A stretch of 64,000 bases of DNA from an uncultured Psychroserpens sp. (GCF_947492715.1 NZ_CANLNS010000002.1:464040-528039), one strand, 5' to 3'. Shown: positions 51,635 to 59,258, numbered from the stretch's first letter. The notes: a model not told the origin generated them from the letters alone. Numbers and translations: made by a program.

Positions 51635-53176
51635 TTGGATACCATCAAAACAAAACTTACAGTAGTCTTTATCCCTTTTCTATTGGCCGCTATAGGCACT
51701 GTACTTTTTTATAACATTTTTCGCTGGACTCTAGACCTTAAACTTGGTGTTTTACCACTAAAAGACGATGTACTAAATCTTTGGATTCCTATTACACTTC
51801 CTTGGGTTTCTGTTCTTATTTGGCTTCGAAGACGACTACGAGTTTTAAATATTCAAGGTAAAAATGGTAGCGGTCATTTTATATATCAACTTGTCATGGT
51901 AATGGCTATGGTTGTTCCAATGGTAATGAGTCAAAACTATCTTGAAAAAAACACGTTCGACTTAATCGAAGTCGGCTCCGTTTCAGAAGTAAAAGCATTA
52001 AAAAAAGAAAAATACTTCAAAATAGAAACCTTCAAAGTTGATTTTAATTCTAGCCTTCCATATATAACATCACGCAGTTCTGGTCGAAATAACGAAGACT
52101 TAAACTTTTACCTGTACCTCGCCTGCCCGTTTGAAAGTACGACGACGGTTTGGTATGGCGTTGAGTACAATAAAAAAGTAAACAATAGAATAAGTGACCA
52201 GAAAAAAGATTCGGAATACAGAAACTTCTTAACGCTATCTGAGGACGCATTTAATACTTATAATTTTCAGGAGGTTACATACTTTGAAAAGCTAGGATAT
52301 TCAGATGATAGAGATGGTTATTTGGAGGCTATTGAGCAGAAAAATCCCGATTTTGAAAAAAGCGAACACATTGTCCTTGTGCCCAAAAAAGACCGCTTTG
52401 AAGACAGGCTTGGACAGCATGCATTCCTTTGGATTTTTGGTTCTTTTGGCATTGGCGCTTTCATTGTATTGATTCTAGTTCTATTTCCAAAAATTGACGA
52501 CAAGGAATTAAGCAATTTTAAGAAAAAGAAACCACTGCAAGAAGACGATGTAAAAGACATTCTAAACTTTTTAAACCCTTTAGGAGAATATAAAACTACT
52601 GCTATTCTTTTACTCATTAATATTGTGGTCTTTTTAATTATGGTAGGTTACGGACTTAATATAATGTCTCCAACACCAAAGGAGCTTCTTGAGATTGGAG
52701 GACATAGGCGATTTGAAGTTTTAAATGGAGACTATTGGAGGTTATTCACATCAATGTTTATCCATGGCGGAATCATGCATTTATTTATGAACTTGCTTGG
52801 CCTTGGTCTTGCCAGTCATTTGTTAGAAAAAGTGCTAGGCGCTGTAAAATTGATGGTCATTTATATGATTTGCGGATTACTAGCAAGTCTTGCCAGTATC
52901 TATTGGCACGAACATACGATTAGTGTTGGAGCGTCTGGAGCAATTTTCGGGCTGTATGGTCTTATCCTGGCGTTTACGCTATTTAAAATTTATCCGAAGT
53001 ATATCCTTAGTTTCAATTGGATCTTATTAGGGCTTTATGCAGGTATAAGTTTAGTGTTTGGCTTTTTTGGTGGTATCGATAATGCGGCACATTTTGGTGG
53101 CTTAATAAGTGGATTTATTGTTGGTGGTATTTTAATTCTATCAAACAAAACACAGCTTCAAGAAAAGGCAAAATAG
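51635..53176 (+). CDS. Rhomboid family intramembrane serine protease
   Basis: A 513-residue membrane protein starting with TTG (no ATG nearby). Three helices lie at the N terminus, then a soluble region (about residues 105-270: SVSEVKALKKEKYFKIETFK, FYLYLACPFESTTTVWYGVE), one helix, and the rhomboid core. Catalytic serine S434 lies in VGASGAIFGLYG and histidine H486 in NAAHFGGLISG; the loop YWRLFTSMFIHGGIMHLFMN is also typical. It would cut membrane proteins within the lipid layer. The large extra domain in front of the rhomboid core is unusual. Confidence 0.92.
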   Translation: MDTIKTKLTVVFIPFLLAAIGTVLFYNIFRWTLDLKLGVLPLKDDVLNLWIPITLPWVSVLIWLRRRLRVLNIQGKNGSGHFIYQLVMVMAMVVPMVMSQNYLEKNTFDLIEVGSVSEVKALKKEKYFKIETFKVDFNSSLPYITSRSSGRNNEDLNFYLYLACPFESTTTVWYGVEYNKKVNNRISDQKKDSEYRNFLTLSEDAFNTYNFQEVTYFEKLGYSDDRDGYLEAIEQKNPDFEKSEHIVLVPKKDRFEDRLGQHAFLWIFGSFGIGAFIVLILVLFPKIDDKELSNFKKKKPLQEDDVKDILNFLNPLGEYKTTAILLLINIVVFLIMVGYGLNIMSPTPKELLEIGGHRRFEVLNGDYWRLFTSMFIHGGIMHLFMNLLGLGLASHLLEKVLGAVKLMVIYMICGLLASLASIYWHEHTISVGASGAIFGLYGLILAFTLFKIYPKYILSFNWILLGLYAGISLVFGFFGGIDNAAHFGGLISGFIVGGILILSNKTQLQEKAK

Positions 53177-53277
53177 CAATAGCTATAGTACATCATTTGT
53201 TTTAAAAAACTATGATTTAATTCGCACGATCACAACCTGCAAACAGGAACAAAACTTCCCGATTATGGGAAAATAAC

Positions 53278-53321
53278 ACCCAAAAACGTGTATATTTATC
53301 CTCATATAACACGTTGTAAGC
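53278..53321 (+). repeat. Short attC-like site (arms only)
   Basis: AAAACGTGTATA (53283-53294) and TATAACACGTTGTAAGC (53305-53321) face each other across about 12 bases, so the centre of the site is missing. GTT is at 53313-53315, and the following GTTGTAAGC is the perfect complement of GCTTACAAC that opens the next site at 54234. Confidence 0.7.
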
Positions 53322-53336
53322 AAGCTAAAAAAAACT

Positions 53337-54227
53337 ATGATAAACGAATTAATTACGGATATAGCATACGATAAAATAACAGTATCACAAGGTCTAACAA
53401 GAGCTAAATTAATTGCACGTCAGATAAAGAACGATACGTTTAAAAGTTGGTTAAACAAAGAATTAAATGGATATGACTATGAAGACCCATTAATGCCTGA
53501 ATACAGAAAAATATGGGCTGAAATTCATCTGACAGCGGAATTTCCTTTTGGTAGAACCCAATCTTTTCCTGTTGTCTTATCAGATGAGCAAAGAGATTTA
53601 GGAGAGTTATTAAATCACCATAGAGTTGTTGAACCAATTGCAATTGTTGAACAAAATATTGGACAAATGACAGAAGCAAAAGCCTATATTCATTTGAATG
53701 GAGGTATGGTTCAAACTGTTAGTGAACTCTACAAAGACCAAATGCAACAATATCAAGGAGTGATAAGAAGTGGACAAAGAACAATTGGTAAAGCTCAATT
53801 AACTAACATAGTGGAATTAACAAAGCAGAAGTTAATTGACACTTTACAAGATTTAGAAGAACAATTTCCTGATTTAGATAACAAATACGTTATGAACGAA
53901 GAAAACGATAAAAAAGCTCAAAACATTATAACTAATAATATTTATGGAAATAATAATCCATTAAATGTAGCCGCTGGAGAAAATATAACCCAAGGAGATA
54001 TAAATTTGACTATAAACGCTCAAGAGGTCGAAAAACTAAAAGAATTGGGTGTTGATGACGTAGCTTTAGAAGAACTACAAACAATAGACAAAGAAAATCC
54101 AAAAGGTTCAGAAGGCAGAAAAGGAAAAGTTGCGAGTTGGTTAGGTAGAGTCACAGCATCAATGACAGCAAAAGGATTATATGAGAATATACCTGAATTA
54201 GTCGAGTTTGTAGGTAACTTAATGTAA
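53337..54227 (+). CDS. AbiTii-domain abortive infection protein
   Basis: A 296-residue protein. Residues 1-185 match the AbiTii pattern: LITDIAYDKITVSQGLTRAK, WLNKELNGYDYEDPLMPEYR and then the paired helices around VELTKQKLIDTLQDLEEQFP. AbiTii was described in phage-resistance systems of lactococci. The middle (NNIYGNNNPLNVAAGENITQ) is a low-complexity linker often seen in such proteins, and the C-terminal part is a helical domain with a hydrophobic end, perhaps membrane-active. It is a complete cassette: its flanking core sites pair perfectly over nine bases. Confidence 0.78.
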   Translation: MINELITDIAYDKITVSQGLTRAKLIARQIKNDTFKSWLNKELNGYDYEDPLMPEYRKIWAEIHLTAEFPFGRTQSFPVVLSDEQRDLGELLNHHRVVEPIAIVEQNIGQMTEAKAYIHLNGGMVQTVSELYKDQMQQYQGVIRSGQRTIGKAQLTNIVELTKQKLIDTLQDLEEQFPDLDNKYVMNEENDKKAQNIITNNIYGNNNPLNVAAGENITQGDINLTINAQEVEKLKELGVDDVALEELQTIDKENPKGSEGRKGKVASWLGRVTASMTAKGLYENIPELVEFVGNLM

Positions 54228-54233
54228 AAGCCA

Positions 54234-54369
54234 GCTTACAACAACGTGTATAGTTAATTACTCGTTCTGTGTGTACTCGGAAAATCCTACGGATTTTCCT
54301 CTGGTTCGTTTTCTTTTGCTAACTTAGTTCTTGCCAACGCAACTAACCATACACAAACACGTTAGGTAC
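54234..54369 (+). repeat. attC-like site 1 (intact)
   Basis: AAC 54240-54242, GTT 54361-54363, 124 bp between. Arms CAACGTGTATAGTTAATTAC and CCATACACAAACACGTTAGG; stem GGAAAATCC/GGATTTTCC with loop TAC; core TGGTTCGTTTTCTTTTG-CTAACTTAGTTC; CCAACGCAAC before the right arm. Left flank GCTTAC pairs with GTAAGC after the previous GTT. Confidence 0.9.
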
Positions 54370-54554
54370 AATTGCAACTTCTCGCTCTTGTAACTTACTC
54401 ATACTCTCTTTACGTTTGCTTATTTCGGCGAAAACTGATTACTCAAAATTCCTTGCGTTAGCTCGTTTACTGCTTTATGTGCTTACTCTTGCTCACTTTA
54501 CCTTAGATTGGTTGTGGTAACACGTTCTTACTCTATTGTGTTGCAACAGTACAT
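54364..54554. other. Gene-less cassette, copy 1, with about 44-bp internal period
   Basis: No ORF of useful size. TTACTC recurs at 54395, 54439, 54483 and 54528, spacings 44, 44 and 45. Each unit continues with TC-rich bases and CTTTACGTTnGCTnnTT-like sequence in the first two. Period 44 is not a multiple of three, so coding is unlikely. Could be a promoter, structured RNA or protein-binding array. Confidence 0.7.
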
Positions 54555-54685
54555 AACAACGTGTATAGTTCATTGCTGGTTGTGTGTGTACTCGGAAAAT
54601 CCTACGGATTTTCCTCTGGTTCGTTTTCTTTTACTAATTTAGTTGCTAGCCAACGCAACTAACCATACACAAACACGTTAGGTAC
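54549..54685 (+). repeat. attC-like site 2 (intact)
   Basis: AAC 54555-54557, GTT 54677-54679. Left flank GTACAT pairs with AGGTAC after the previous GTT (5 of 6). Same stem and core as site 1, with ACTAATTTAGTTGC at the end of the core. Confidence 0.9.
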
Positions 54686-54870
54686 AATTGCAACTTCTCA
54701 CTCTTGTAACTTACTCATACTCTCTTTACGTTAGCTTATTTCGGCGAAAACTGATTACTCAAAATTCCTTGCGTTAGCTCGTTTACTACTTTATGTGCTT
54801 ACTCTTGCTCACTTTACCTTAGATTGGTTGTGGTAACACGTTCTTACTCTATTGTGTTGCAACAGTACAT
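54680..54870. other. Gene-less cassette, copy 2
   Basis: Nearly identical to the cassette at 54364-54554, 316 bases downstream, with the same four TTACTC motifs. No gene seen. Confidence 0.7.
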
Positions 54871-55000
54871 AACAACGTGTATAGTTCATTGCTGGTTGTG
54901 TGTGTACTCGGAAAATCCTACGGATTTTCCTCTGGTTCGTTTTCTTTTACTAATTTAGACCTAGCCAACGCAACTAACCATACACGAACACGTTAGCAAC
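54865..55000 (+). repeat. attC-like site 3 (intact)
   Basis: AAC 54871-54873, GTT 54992-54994. Right arm CCATACACGAACACGTTAGC. Flank after GTT is AGCAAC, pairing 5 of 6 with GTAGCT before the next AAC at 55737. Confidence 0.9.
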
Positions 55001-55003
55001 AAT

Positions 55004-55315
55004 TTGAGAAAAACTTTTGTCATACTAATAATATTAAGCATTTTGTCTTGTAAACAAAAAGACGAATGTTATCCTGAATTTAAAGAAAGTCTGAATTACA
55101 TTAAAGAATCTGTTGACCCAAATGTTAATGAATCACGATTGAGTATCGAAATACAACGAAATATCAAAGTTTTAGAATCAATCTCTGGCATTTTAAATAA
55201 AGATAGAGGACATAATTTTCTCAATATAATGAATATTTCTCAAAGTGATATTACTAAATGGGAAACGTGGATTTCAAAGAAATGTGATTCAATAAATCAA
55301 AAGAACTTAAAATAA
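55004..55315 (+). CDS. Small lipoprotein of unknown function
   Basis: A 103-residue lipoprotein starting with TTG ten bases after the attC-like site; the signal FVILIILSILSCKQKDECYP holds the lipobox. The remainder is helical (SRLSIEIQRNIKVLESISGI). No family recognised. It shares one cassette with the DUF4288 gene, which begins two bases after its stop. Confidence 0.7.
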   Translation: MRKTFVILIILSILSCKQKDECYPEFKESLNYIKESVDPNVNESRLSIEIQRNIKVLESISGILNKDRGHNFLNIMNISQSDITKWETWISKKCDSINQKNLK

Positions 55316-55317
55316 AA

Positions 55318-55734
55318 ATGAAATCCCAAGAAAGAATATCGAACGAAAACGGAAATTGGTATATCGTTGAGATTGTAGAAAAATGCGAGCCTGTAGAACG
55401 AAATGAAAAACAAGATTTACGTAAAGTTACTACATGGGGAAATCATCATCTGATTAAAGCCAGTTCACCGGAAAAGGCATTTGATAAAGCTGTGAAACTT
55501 GGAAAAGAAGGTGAATATATATTTACGAATTCTGACAAAGTTGAAATGGAATGGATATTCGTTGGAATTGGAGAGCTATTACCAATCTATGAAGAAAATA
55601 TAGAGGATGGAGCTGAAATAATGTGGAAAGATTACGGATTTATATCTGATAGACGAGCCAAACGGTTCGTTTTTGAAAAGAAAGAACTTTTAAGGGATAT
55701 TAAACCGAAACCTAAACTGAATAAAAAACTGTAG
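55318..55734 (+). CDS. DUF4288 domain protein
   Basis: A 138-residue cytoplasmic protein: NGNWYIVEIVEKCEP at the start, TTWGNHHLIKASSPEKAFDK, and EWIFVGIGELLPIYEENIED, the family blocks of DUF4288. The function is unknown; members are often found in immunity or mobile-gene settings. Its stop codon TAG (55732-55734) lies inside the left core site GTAGCTAAC of the following attC-like site. Confidence 0.8.
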   Translation: MKSQERISNENGNWYIVEIVEKCEPVERNEKQDLRKVTTWGNHHLIKASSPEKAFDKAVKLGKEGEYIFTNSDKVEMEWIFVGIGELLPIYEENIEDGAEIMWKDYGFISDRRAKRFVFEKKELLRDIKPKPKLNKKL

Positions 55735-55864
55735 CTAACAACGTGTATAATTAATGCTTGCTTTGTTTATTGCCAAAGTTTTCGCATCTTTATTCAACTG
55801 ATTTTCCTGCGGAAAATCAGCCGTGTGTTTGATCGCACTAACCATACACAAACACGTTAGGCAC
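55731..55864 (+). repeat. attC-like site 4 (variant centre)
   Basis: AAC 55737-55739, GTT 55856-55858. Arms are standard, but the centre is different: TTTGTTTATTGCCAAAG, TTTTCGCATC, and stem CTGATTTTCC-TGC-GGAAAATCAG. The usual GTTCGTTTTC core is missing. After GTT comes AGGCAC, perfectly complementary to GTGCCT before the next AAC. Confidence 0.88.
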
Positions 55865-55876
55865 AATTAAATAACC

Positions 55877-56545
55877 GTGAAAAAAGTACCAACATTTATT
55901 GAATTTATAGAATATATATGCAATAGACCAAGTATGTATAGTTTGCAAGGTTCTTTTAATGAAACATCTGCGTTTATAACTGGATATTCTTATGCTAAAA
56001 AAACACCAATTAGCAGAGGAACTGTATTCAATAGATTTGTTTGTCTGAAAAACTCTTTCCCAACAAATTATGATTGGACTTACGTCATTAAAATTTGCTC
56101 TGAAAATGATGATGAAGGAATTACGAATATGAAAAATACAATTCTTGAATTTATAGAATTGTCAAACCGATTGAACGAAGAAGAATTAATACAATTTGCT
56201 ATCAATAATGCTGATCTAAAAGAAGGTGAACCTGAAAAAGTATTTCGTGAATTCGATAATGCTTTATTATTTGGCAATAAAAAAATTATTCAATCCTTAA
56301 TTTTGGAAAACGACAATGCTGATTTATTATGGAATGGAAAGTATCCAGATTCTGTTGCAGAGAAATTAAATGAATTATCGAATAATCAACCTATAAAAAG
56401 AATTAAGGAATCTGAAGATGGAAAATCGGTTGAAATAATTGCATCTGGTTGGCCATTTTCTATTGAACTGCTTTTAAAAAATGACAAGTGGAAAGTAAAT
56501 GCTGATAAAATAATTGAATTAAGAACTGAAAATAACAGTGCCTAA
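55877..56545 (+). CDS. Protein of unknown function in a perfectly bounded cassette
   Basis: A 222-residue soluble protein starting with GTG (GTGAAAAAAGTACC). FIEFIEYICNRPSMYSLQGS is an N-terminal helix region, TFNRFVCLKNSF-like residues follow, and the C-terminal part SVEIIASGWPFSIELLLKND is beta-rich. The N-terminal block resembles uncharacterised proteins of immunity type, but I cannot name the family. Its TAA stop overlaps the AAC of the next site; the cassette ends match over all nine compared bases. Confidence 0.7.
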   Translation: MKKVPTFIEFIEYICNRPSMYSLQGSFNETSAFITGYSYAKKTPISRGTVFNRFVCLKNSFPTNYDWTYVIKICSENDDEGITNMKNTILEFIELSNRLNEEELIQFAINNADLKEGEPEKVFREFDNALLFGNKKIIQSLILENDNADLLWNGKYPDSVAEKLNELSNNQPIKRIKESEDGKSVEIIASGWPFSIELLLKNDKWKVNADKIIELRTENNSA

Positions 56546-56674
56546 CAACGTGTATAATTAATAGCTCTTCTGTGCGTACTCGGAAAATCCTGCGGATTTT
56601 CCTCTGGTTCGTTTTCTTTTGCTAACTTAGTTCCTAACCAACGCAACGAAATCATACACAAACACGTTACAAGC
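56538..56674 (+). repeat. attC-like site 5 (intact)
   Basis: AAC 56544-56546, GTT 56666-56668, stem GGAAAATCC-TGC-GGATTTTCC, core TGGTTCGTTTTCTTTTG-CTAACTTAGTTCC, CCAACGCAACG. Left flank GTGCCT is the exact complement of AGGCAC at 55859. Confidence 0.92.
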
Positions 56675-56869
56675 AATTGCTCATTCTCACTCAAACTCAA
56701 TTTATCTACTTACTTATACTCTCTGTACGTTAGCTAGTGTCTGGCAATACGCACTTACTCAAATAGCAAAACGTGAGCTACTTACAACTAAATGTGATTA
56801 CTCTTGCTCGTTTATTCCTAGCGTCCTTGAGGCAATACGTGTTTACTCTTCTGTTTCGCAACAGCATAT
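56669..56869. other. Gene-less cassette, diverged copy
   Basis: No gene. TTACTT/TTACTC motifs at 56710, 56755, 56798 and 56843, spacings 45, 43 and 45, match the period of the cassettes at 54.4-54.9 kb although much of the sequence differs. Shared segments include TATACTCTCTGTACGTTAGC and ATTACTCTTGCTCG. The beginning is identical to the sequence at 63944-64000. Confidence 0.7.
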
Positions 56870-56997
56870 AACAACGCGTATAGTTCATTGCTCGGAAATT
56901 CCTATCGGAATTTCTGTCGCTTCTGAACAATGGGTTCGCTCCTATTTGCTATCTTAGTGCAGACGCAACGAAACCATACACGAACACGTTGTACAAC
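56864..56997 (+). repeat. attC-like site 6 (variant centre)
   Basis: AAC 56870-56872, GTT 56988-56990, left arm AACGCGTATAG. Stem CGGAAATTCC-TAT-CGGAATTTC, core GGGTTCGCTCCTATTTGCTA followed by TCTTAGTGC. After GTT the flank GTACAAC pairs completely with the next left flank. Confidence 0.88.
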
Positions 56998-57003
56998 ATT
57001 TGA

Positions 57004-57549
57004 ATGAAACGAATATTAACAATCATATTTTTACTTCTAATTTTCAATTTATCAAATTCTCAACAGTCAGATAGAGTTAAAGAAATAGTAAAAGAACTCA
57101 AAGAGGTCGAATCTAAACCTGATACTATTTTTTATGGAAACGGAAAAATTTGGTGGAAAAGCACTTTAACAACTTATAATTACAATTCAGAAACTTTCTC
57201 TCTTTATACTGGAGAGCAAATACAATATTATAAAAATGGTAAAATTGCTAACGAATCAATATATGATAAATATGGTAATCTACTATCTTGGAACGGATAT
57301 GATAGAGATGGAAATAAAACAATTGAATCTGTGACTACCGAAATTGACTCAAATGCTAAAAATCTGATTGAATTTTTTGAATCTGAAAAACATATTACTT
57401 TTAAAAGAGATGTTAAGTACTATAAATGCTCAAACAAACTCGGGATTTGCTATTTGTATAAAGAAGGGCAAACCATAAACGGAAAGAAAAGTGGGATTTG
57501 GAAATTTTATAAAGAAAACGGAGATCTAAAAAAGGAAAAAAGGTATTGA
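57004..57549 (+). CDS. Exported YwqK/MORN-variant repeat protein
   Basis: A 181-residue exported protein (signal LTIIFLLLIFNLSNSQ). Repeated YYKNGKI- and WKFYKENGDLK-type units (YGNGKIWWKSTL, TGEQIQYYKNGKIANE, GKKSGIWKFYKENGDL) are the YwqK-like MORN-variant repeats. Such proteins have been called antitoxin components in Firmicutes, but those of Flavobacteria are usually of unknown role. Single-gene cassette. Confidence 0.82.
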   Translation: MKRILTIIFLLLIFNLSNSQQSDRVKEIVKELKEVESKPDTIFYGNGKIWWKSTLTTYNYNSETFSLYTGEQIQYYKNGKIANESIYDKYGNLLSWNGYDRDGNKTIESVTTEIDSNAKNLIEFFESEKHITFKRDVKYYKCSNKLGICYLYKEGQTINGKKSGIWKFYKENGDLKKEKRY

Positions 57550-57559
57550 ATATAAAAAC

Positions 57560-57697
57560 GTTGTACAACAACGTGTATAATCAATTGCTTGATTATCGCT
57601 TACTCGGAAAATCCTACGGATTTTCCTCAGGTTCGTTTTCTTTTACTAATTTAGTTACTTACACACGCAACTAACCATACACGAACACGTTGTATGC
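57560..57697 (+). repeat. attC-like site 7 (intact)
   Basis: AAC 57567-57569, GTT 57689-57691. Left flank GTTGTAC and the flank after GTT at 56988 form a perfect pair over 10 bases. Stem and core standard, with TTTTACTAATTTAGTTAC. Confidence 0.92.
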
Positions 57698-57724
57698 AAT
57701 TTGAGAAAAATCTGAATTTGAAAA

Positions 57725-58255
57725 ATGGAATATAGAATTGGTGATTTTTATGATGGAAAAATAGGTAACTATAAACTGAAAAAGGAATATATCTTTTCAT
57801 ATTCTTTTTCACCTGGACTTTATAACAAATTGTGTAAAATAAATCTTTTTGTAAAGAGCAATTTGACTTATGAATTATTTCTGTTTTTCTATGACCAAAA
57901 CCAACAGAGTTTGGAATCATTAAAAGAAAATCCTAGAGAGGCTAGAATTCATTTTTATCAAGAAAGCAAATTACCTTTTGCCATAAAGCAAACTTTATTG
58001 GAAATTGTAAATCCTGAATTCCATTTAAATGATTCGTATTATAATTCAAAAAATACTTTTGGAATGTTAGACAGGACTTCCATTAATGCTGAGATAAATC
58101 AGGAGAAAAAATACTTTTCAATTGATTTGAGTCTAGACACATTAGATAAGAATTTATTTAAGACAGAATCTGAATTAAACTTTTTAAAGCTAATAGAACG
58201 AACAGAAGATTTTTTAGAAAAAATAAGAGACTTCCACATGGGAACTTATGAATAA
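57725..58255 (+). CDS. Protein of unknown function
   Basis: A 176-residue soluble protein. It opens with YRIGDFYDGKIGNYKLKKEY, and the middle (LTYELFLFFYDQNQQSLESL) and C terminus (ESELNFLKLIERTEDFLEKI) are helical. It may bind another protein; no motif is recognised. Single-gene cassette between attC-like sites 7 and 8. Confidence 0.68.
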   Translation: MEYRIGDFYDGKIGNYKLKKEYIFSYSFSPGLYNKLCKINLFVKSNLTYELFLFFYDQNQQSLESLKENPREARIHFYQESKLPFAIKQTLLEIVNPEFHLNDSYYNSKNTFGMLDRTSINAEINQEKKYFSIDLSLDTLDKNLFKTESELNFLKLIERTEDFLEKIRDFHMGTYE

Positions 58256-58260
58256 AAACT

Positions 58261-58397
58261 GCACACAACAACGTGTATAGTAAATTGCTAGTTTTGTGTG
58301 TACTCGGAAAATCCTACGGATTTTCCTCTGGTTCGTTTTCTTTTGCTAACTTAGTTCTTGCCAACGCAACTAACCATACACGAACACGTTGTGCCTA
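58261..58397 (+). repeat. attC-like site 8 (intact)
   Basis: AAC 58267-58269, GTT 58388-58390, 124 bp. Left flank GCACAC pairs 5 of 6 with GTATGC after the previous GTT; the flank after its GTT, GTGCCTA, is fully complementary to TAGGCAC before the AAC at 61904, across three genes. Confidence 0.92.
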
Positions 58398-58424
58398 ATT
58401 ATAACAAATATTTTCACATAATTA

Positions 58425-59165
58425 ATGAATAGAATAAAAACATCCTTTAAACCTAACTTTCTTATTTCTCTAATGATTAGTAGTTGGTTATTTCTTTTCA
58501 CAGTTCTTATCAAACCTTTTCAGCTTGAACCTTTAATAAATTCAAGATGGATAACTATGGCATTAGGATATAGTATAATTGCTTTGTTTGGTTATCTAAC
58601 ACTTATTCCGCTACAGAATAAAATTTTCACGAAGGCTAATAAATGGAATTTAAAATATGAATTTATAATTTTTCTTCTCTTCTTTCTATTAACACTAATT
58701 CCTAGTTATTTATACCATAAGAGTGATTTTACAAACGGAATCTATAATTTCTTTGAGTTTAGTATCAATATTTTTCTTCCAACTATTATTATTTTAACAC
58801 CTATAATAATAGTTGCAAGAATACATCTAATAAAGTTAGTTGATAAAACAGAAGACTTTATTATAATAAATGGAACTTATAAATTAGACTATTTAAAAAT
58901 TAAGCCTGCAAATTTAGTTTGTGTTTCAAGTTCAAAAAACTACGTTGACATTTATTATTTGAATAATGGAATTTTAACAAAAAAAGTGATTCGAGCTTCA
59001 CTTAAAAAAATTGAAAAAGAAGTACCATTACTAACAAGAGTTCATCGTTCTCATCTAATAAACCCTAATCATTTTCTATCTTGGAAAAACAACAATACAC
59101 TTTCATTAACTCAAATTGAAATCCCGATAACTAAAACTTTTAAAGAAGGCATAAAGCCTTTTTGA
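58425..59165 (+). CDS. Membrane-bound LytTR regulator
   Basis: A 246-residue protein. Four hydrophobic helices (residues 15-135: FLISLMISSWLFLFTVLIKP, ALGYSIIALFGYLTLIP, FIIFLLFFLLTLIPSYLY, LPTIIILTPIIIVARI) are followed by a LytTR DNA-binding domain (ANLVCVSSSKNYVDIYYLNN, then RASLKKIEKEVPLLTRVHRS and INPNHFLSWKNN). It has no receiver domain, so signal input is through the membrane part. It probably controls the serine hydrolase and TlpA-like genes downstream, all within one cassette. Confidence 0.9.
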   Translation: MNRIKTSFKPNFLISLMISSWLFLFTVLIKPFQLEPLINSRWITMALGYSIIALFGYLTLIPLQNKIFTKANKWNLKYEFIIFLLFFLLTLIPSYLYHKSDFTNGIYNFFEFSINIFLPTIIILTPIIIVARIHLIKLVDKTEDFIIINGTYKLDYLKIKPANLVCVSSSKNYVDIYYLNNGILTKKVIRASLKKIEKEVPLLTRVHRSHLINPNHFLSWKNNNTLSLTQIEIPITKTFKEGIKPF

Positions 59166-59258
59166 TTTCGTACCTAAAACACCATAATTAGTAACTATAG
59201 AAATAATTTAAAGTTATTAATTGATTAGCATTGGTAAATTGCCTCCAAAAATTTATCA

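Larger units (their letters stand above)
54361..54992 (+). repeat. Tandem duplication of a 316-bp unit (non-coding cassette plus attC-like site)
   Basis: Bases 54361-54676 and 54677-54992 are nearly identical, including the gene-less cassette and the following attC-like site. I see only a few substitutions in the cassette part (for example CTCGCTC to CTCACTC, ACGTTTGC to ACGTTAGC, ACTGCTT to ACTACTT). The unit boundaries coincide with the G^TT positions. Confidence 0.9.

Noticed and set aside
53337..54227. Full multi-gene phage defence operon around AbiTii
   Set aside because: The gene is alone in its cassette; neighbouring genes are separated by recombination sites and show no defence partner that I can name.
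57651..57920. Minus-strand ORF of 89 codons
   Set aside because: It covers an attC-like site and the start of the gene at 57725; the Phe/His/Arg-rich product looks like a shadow.
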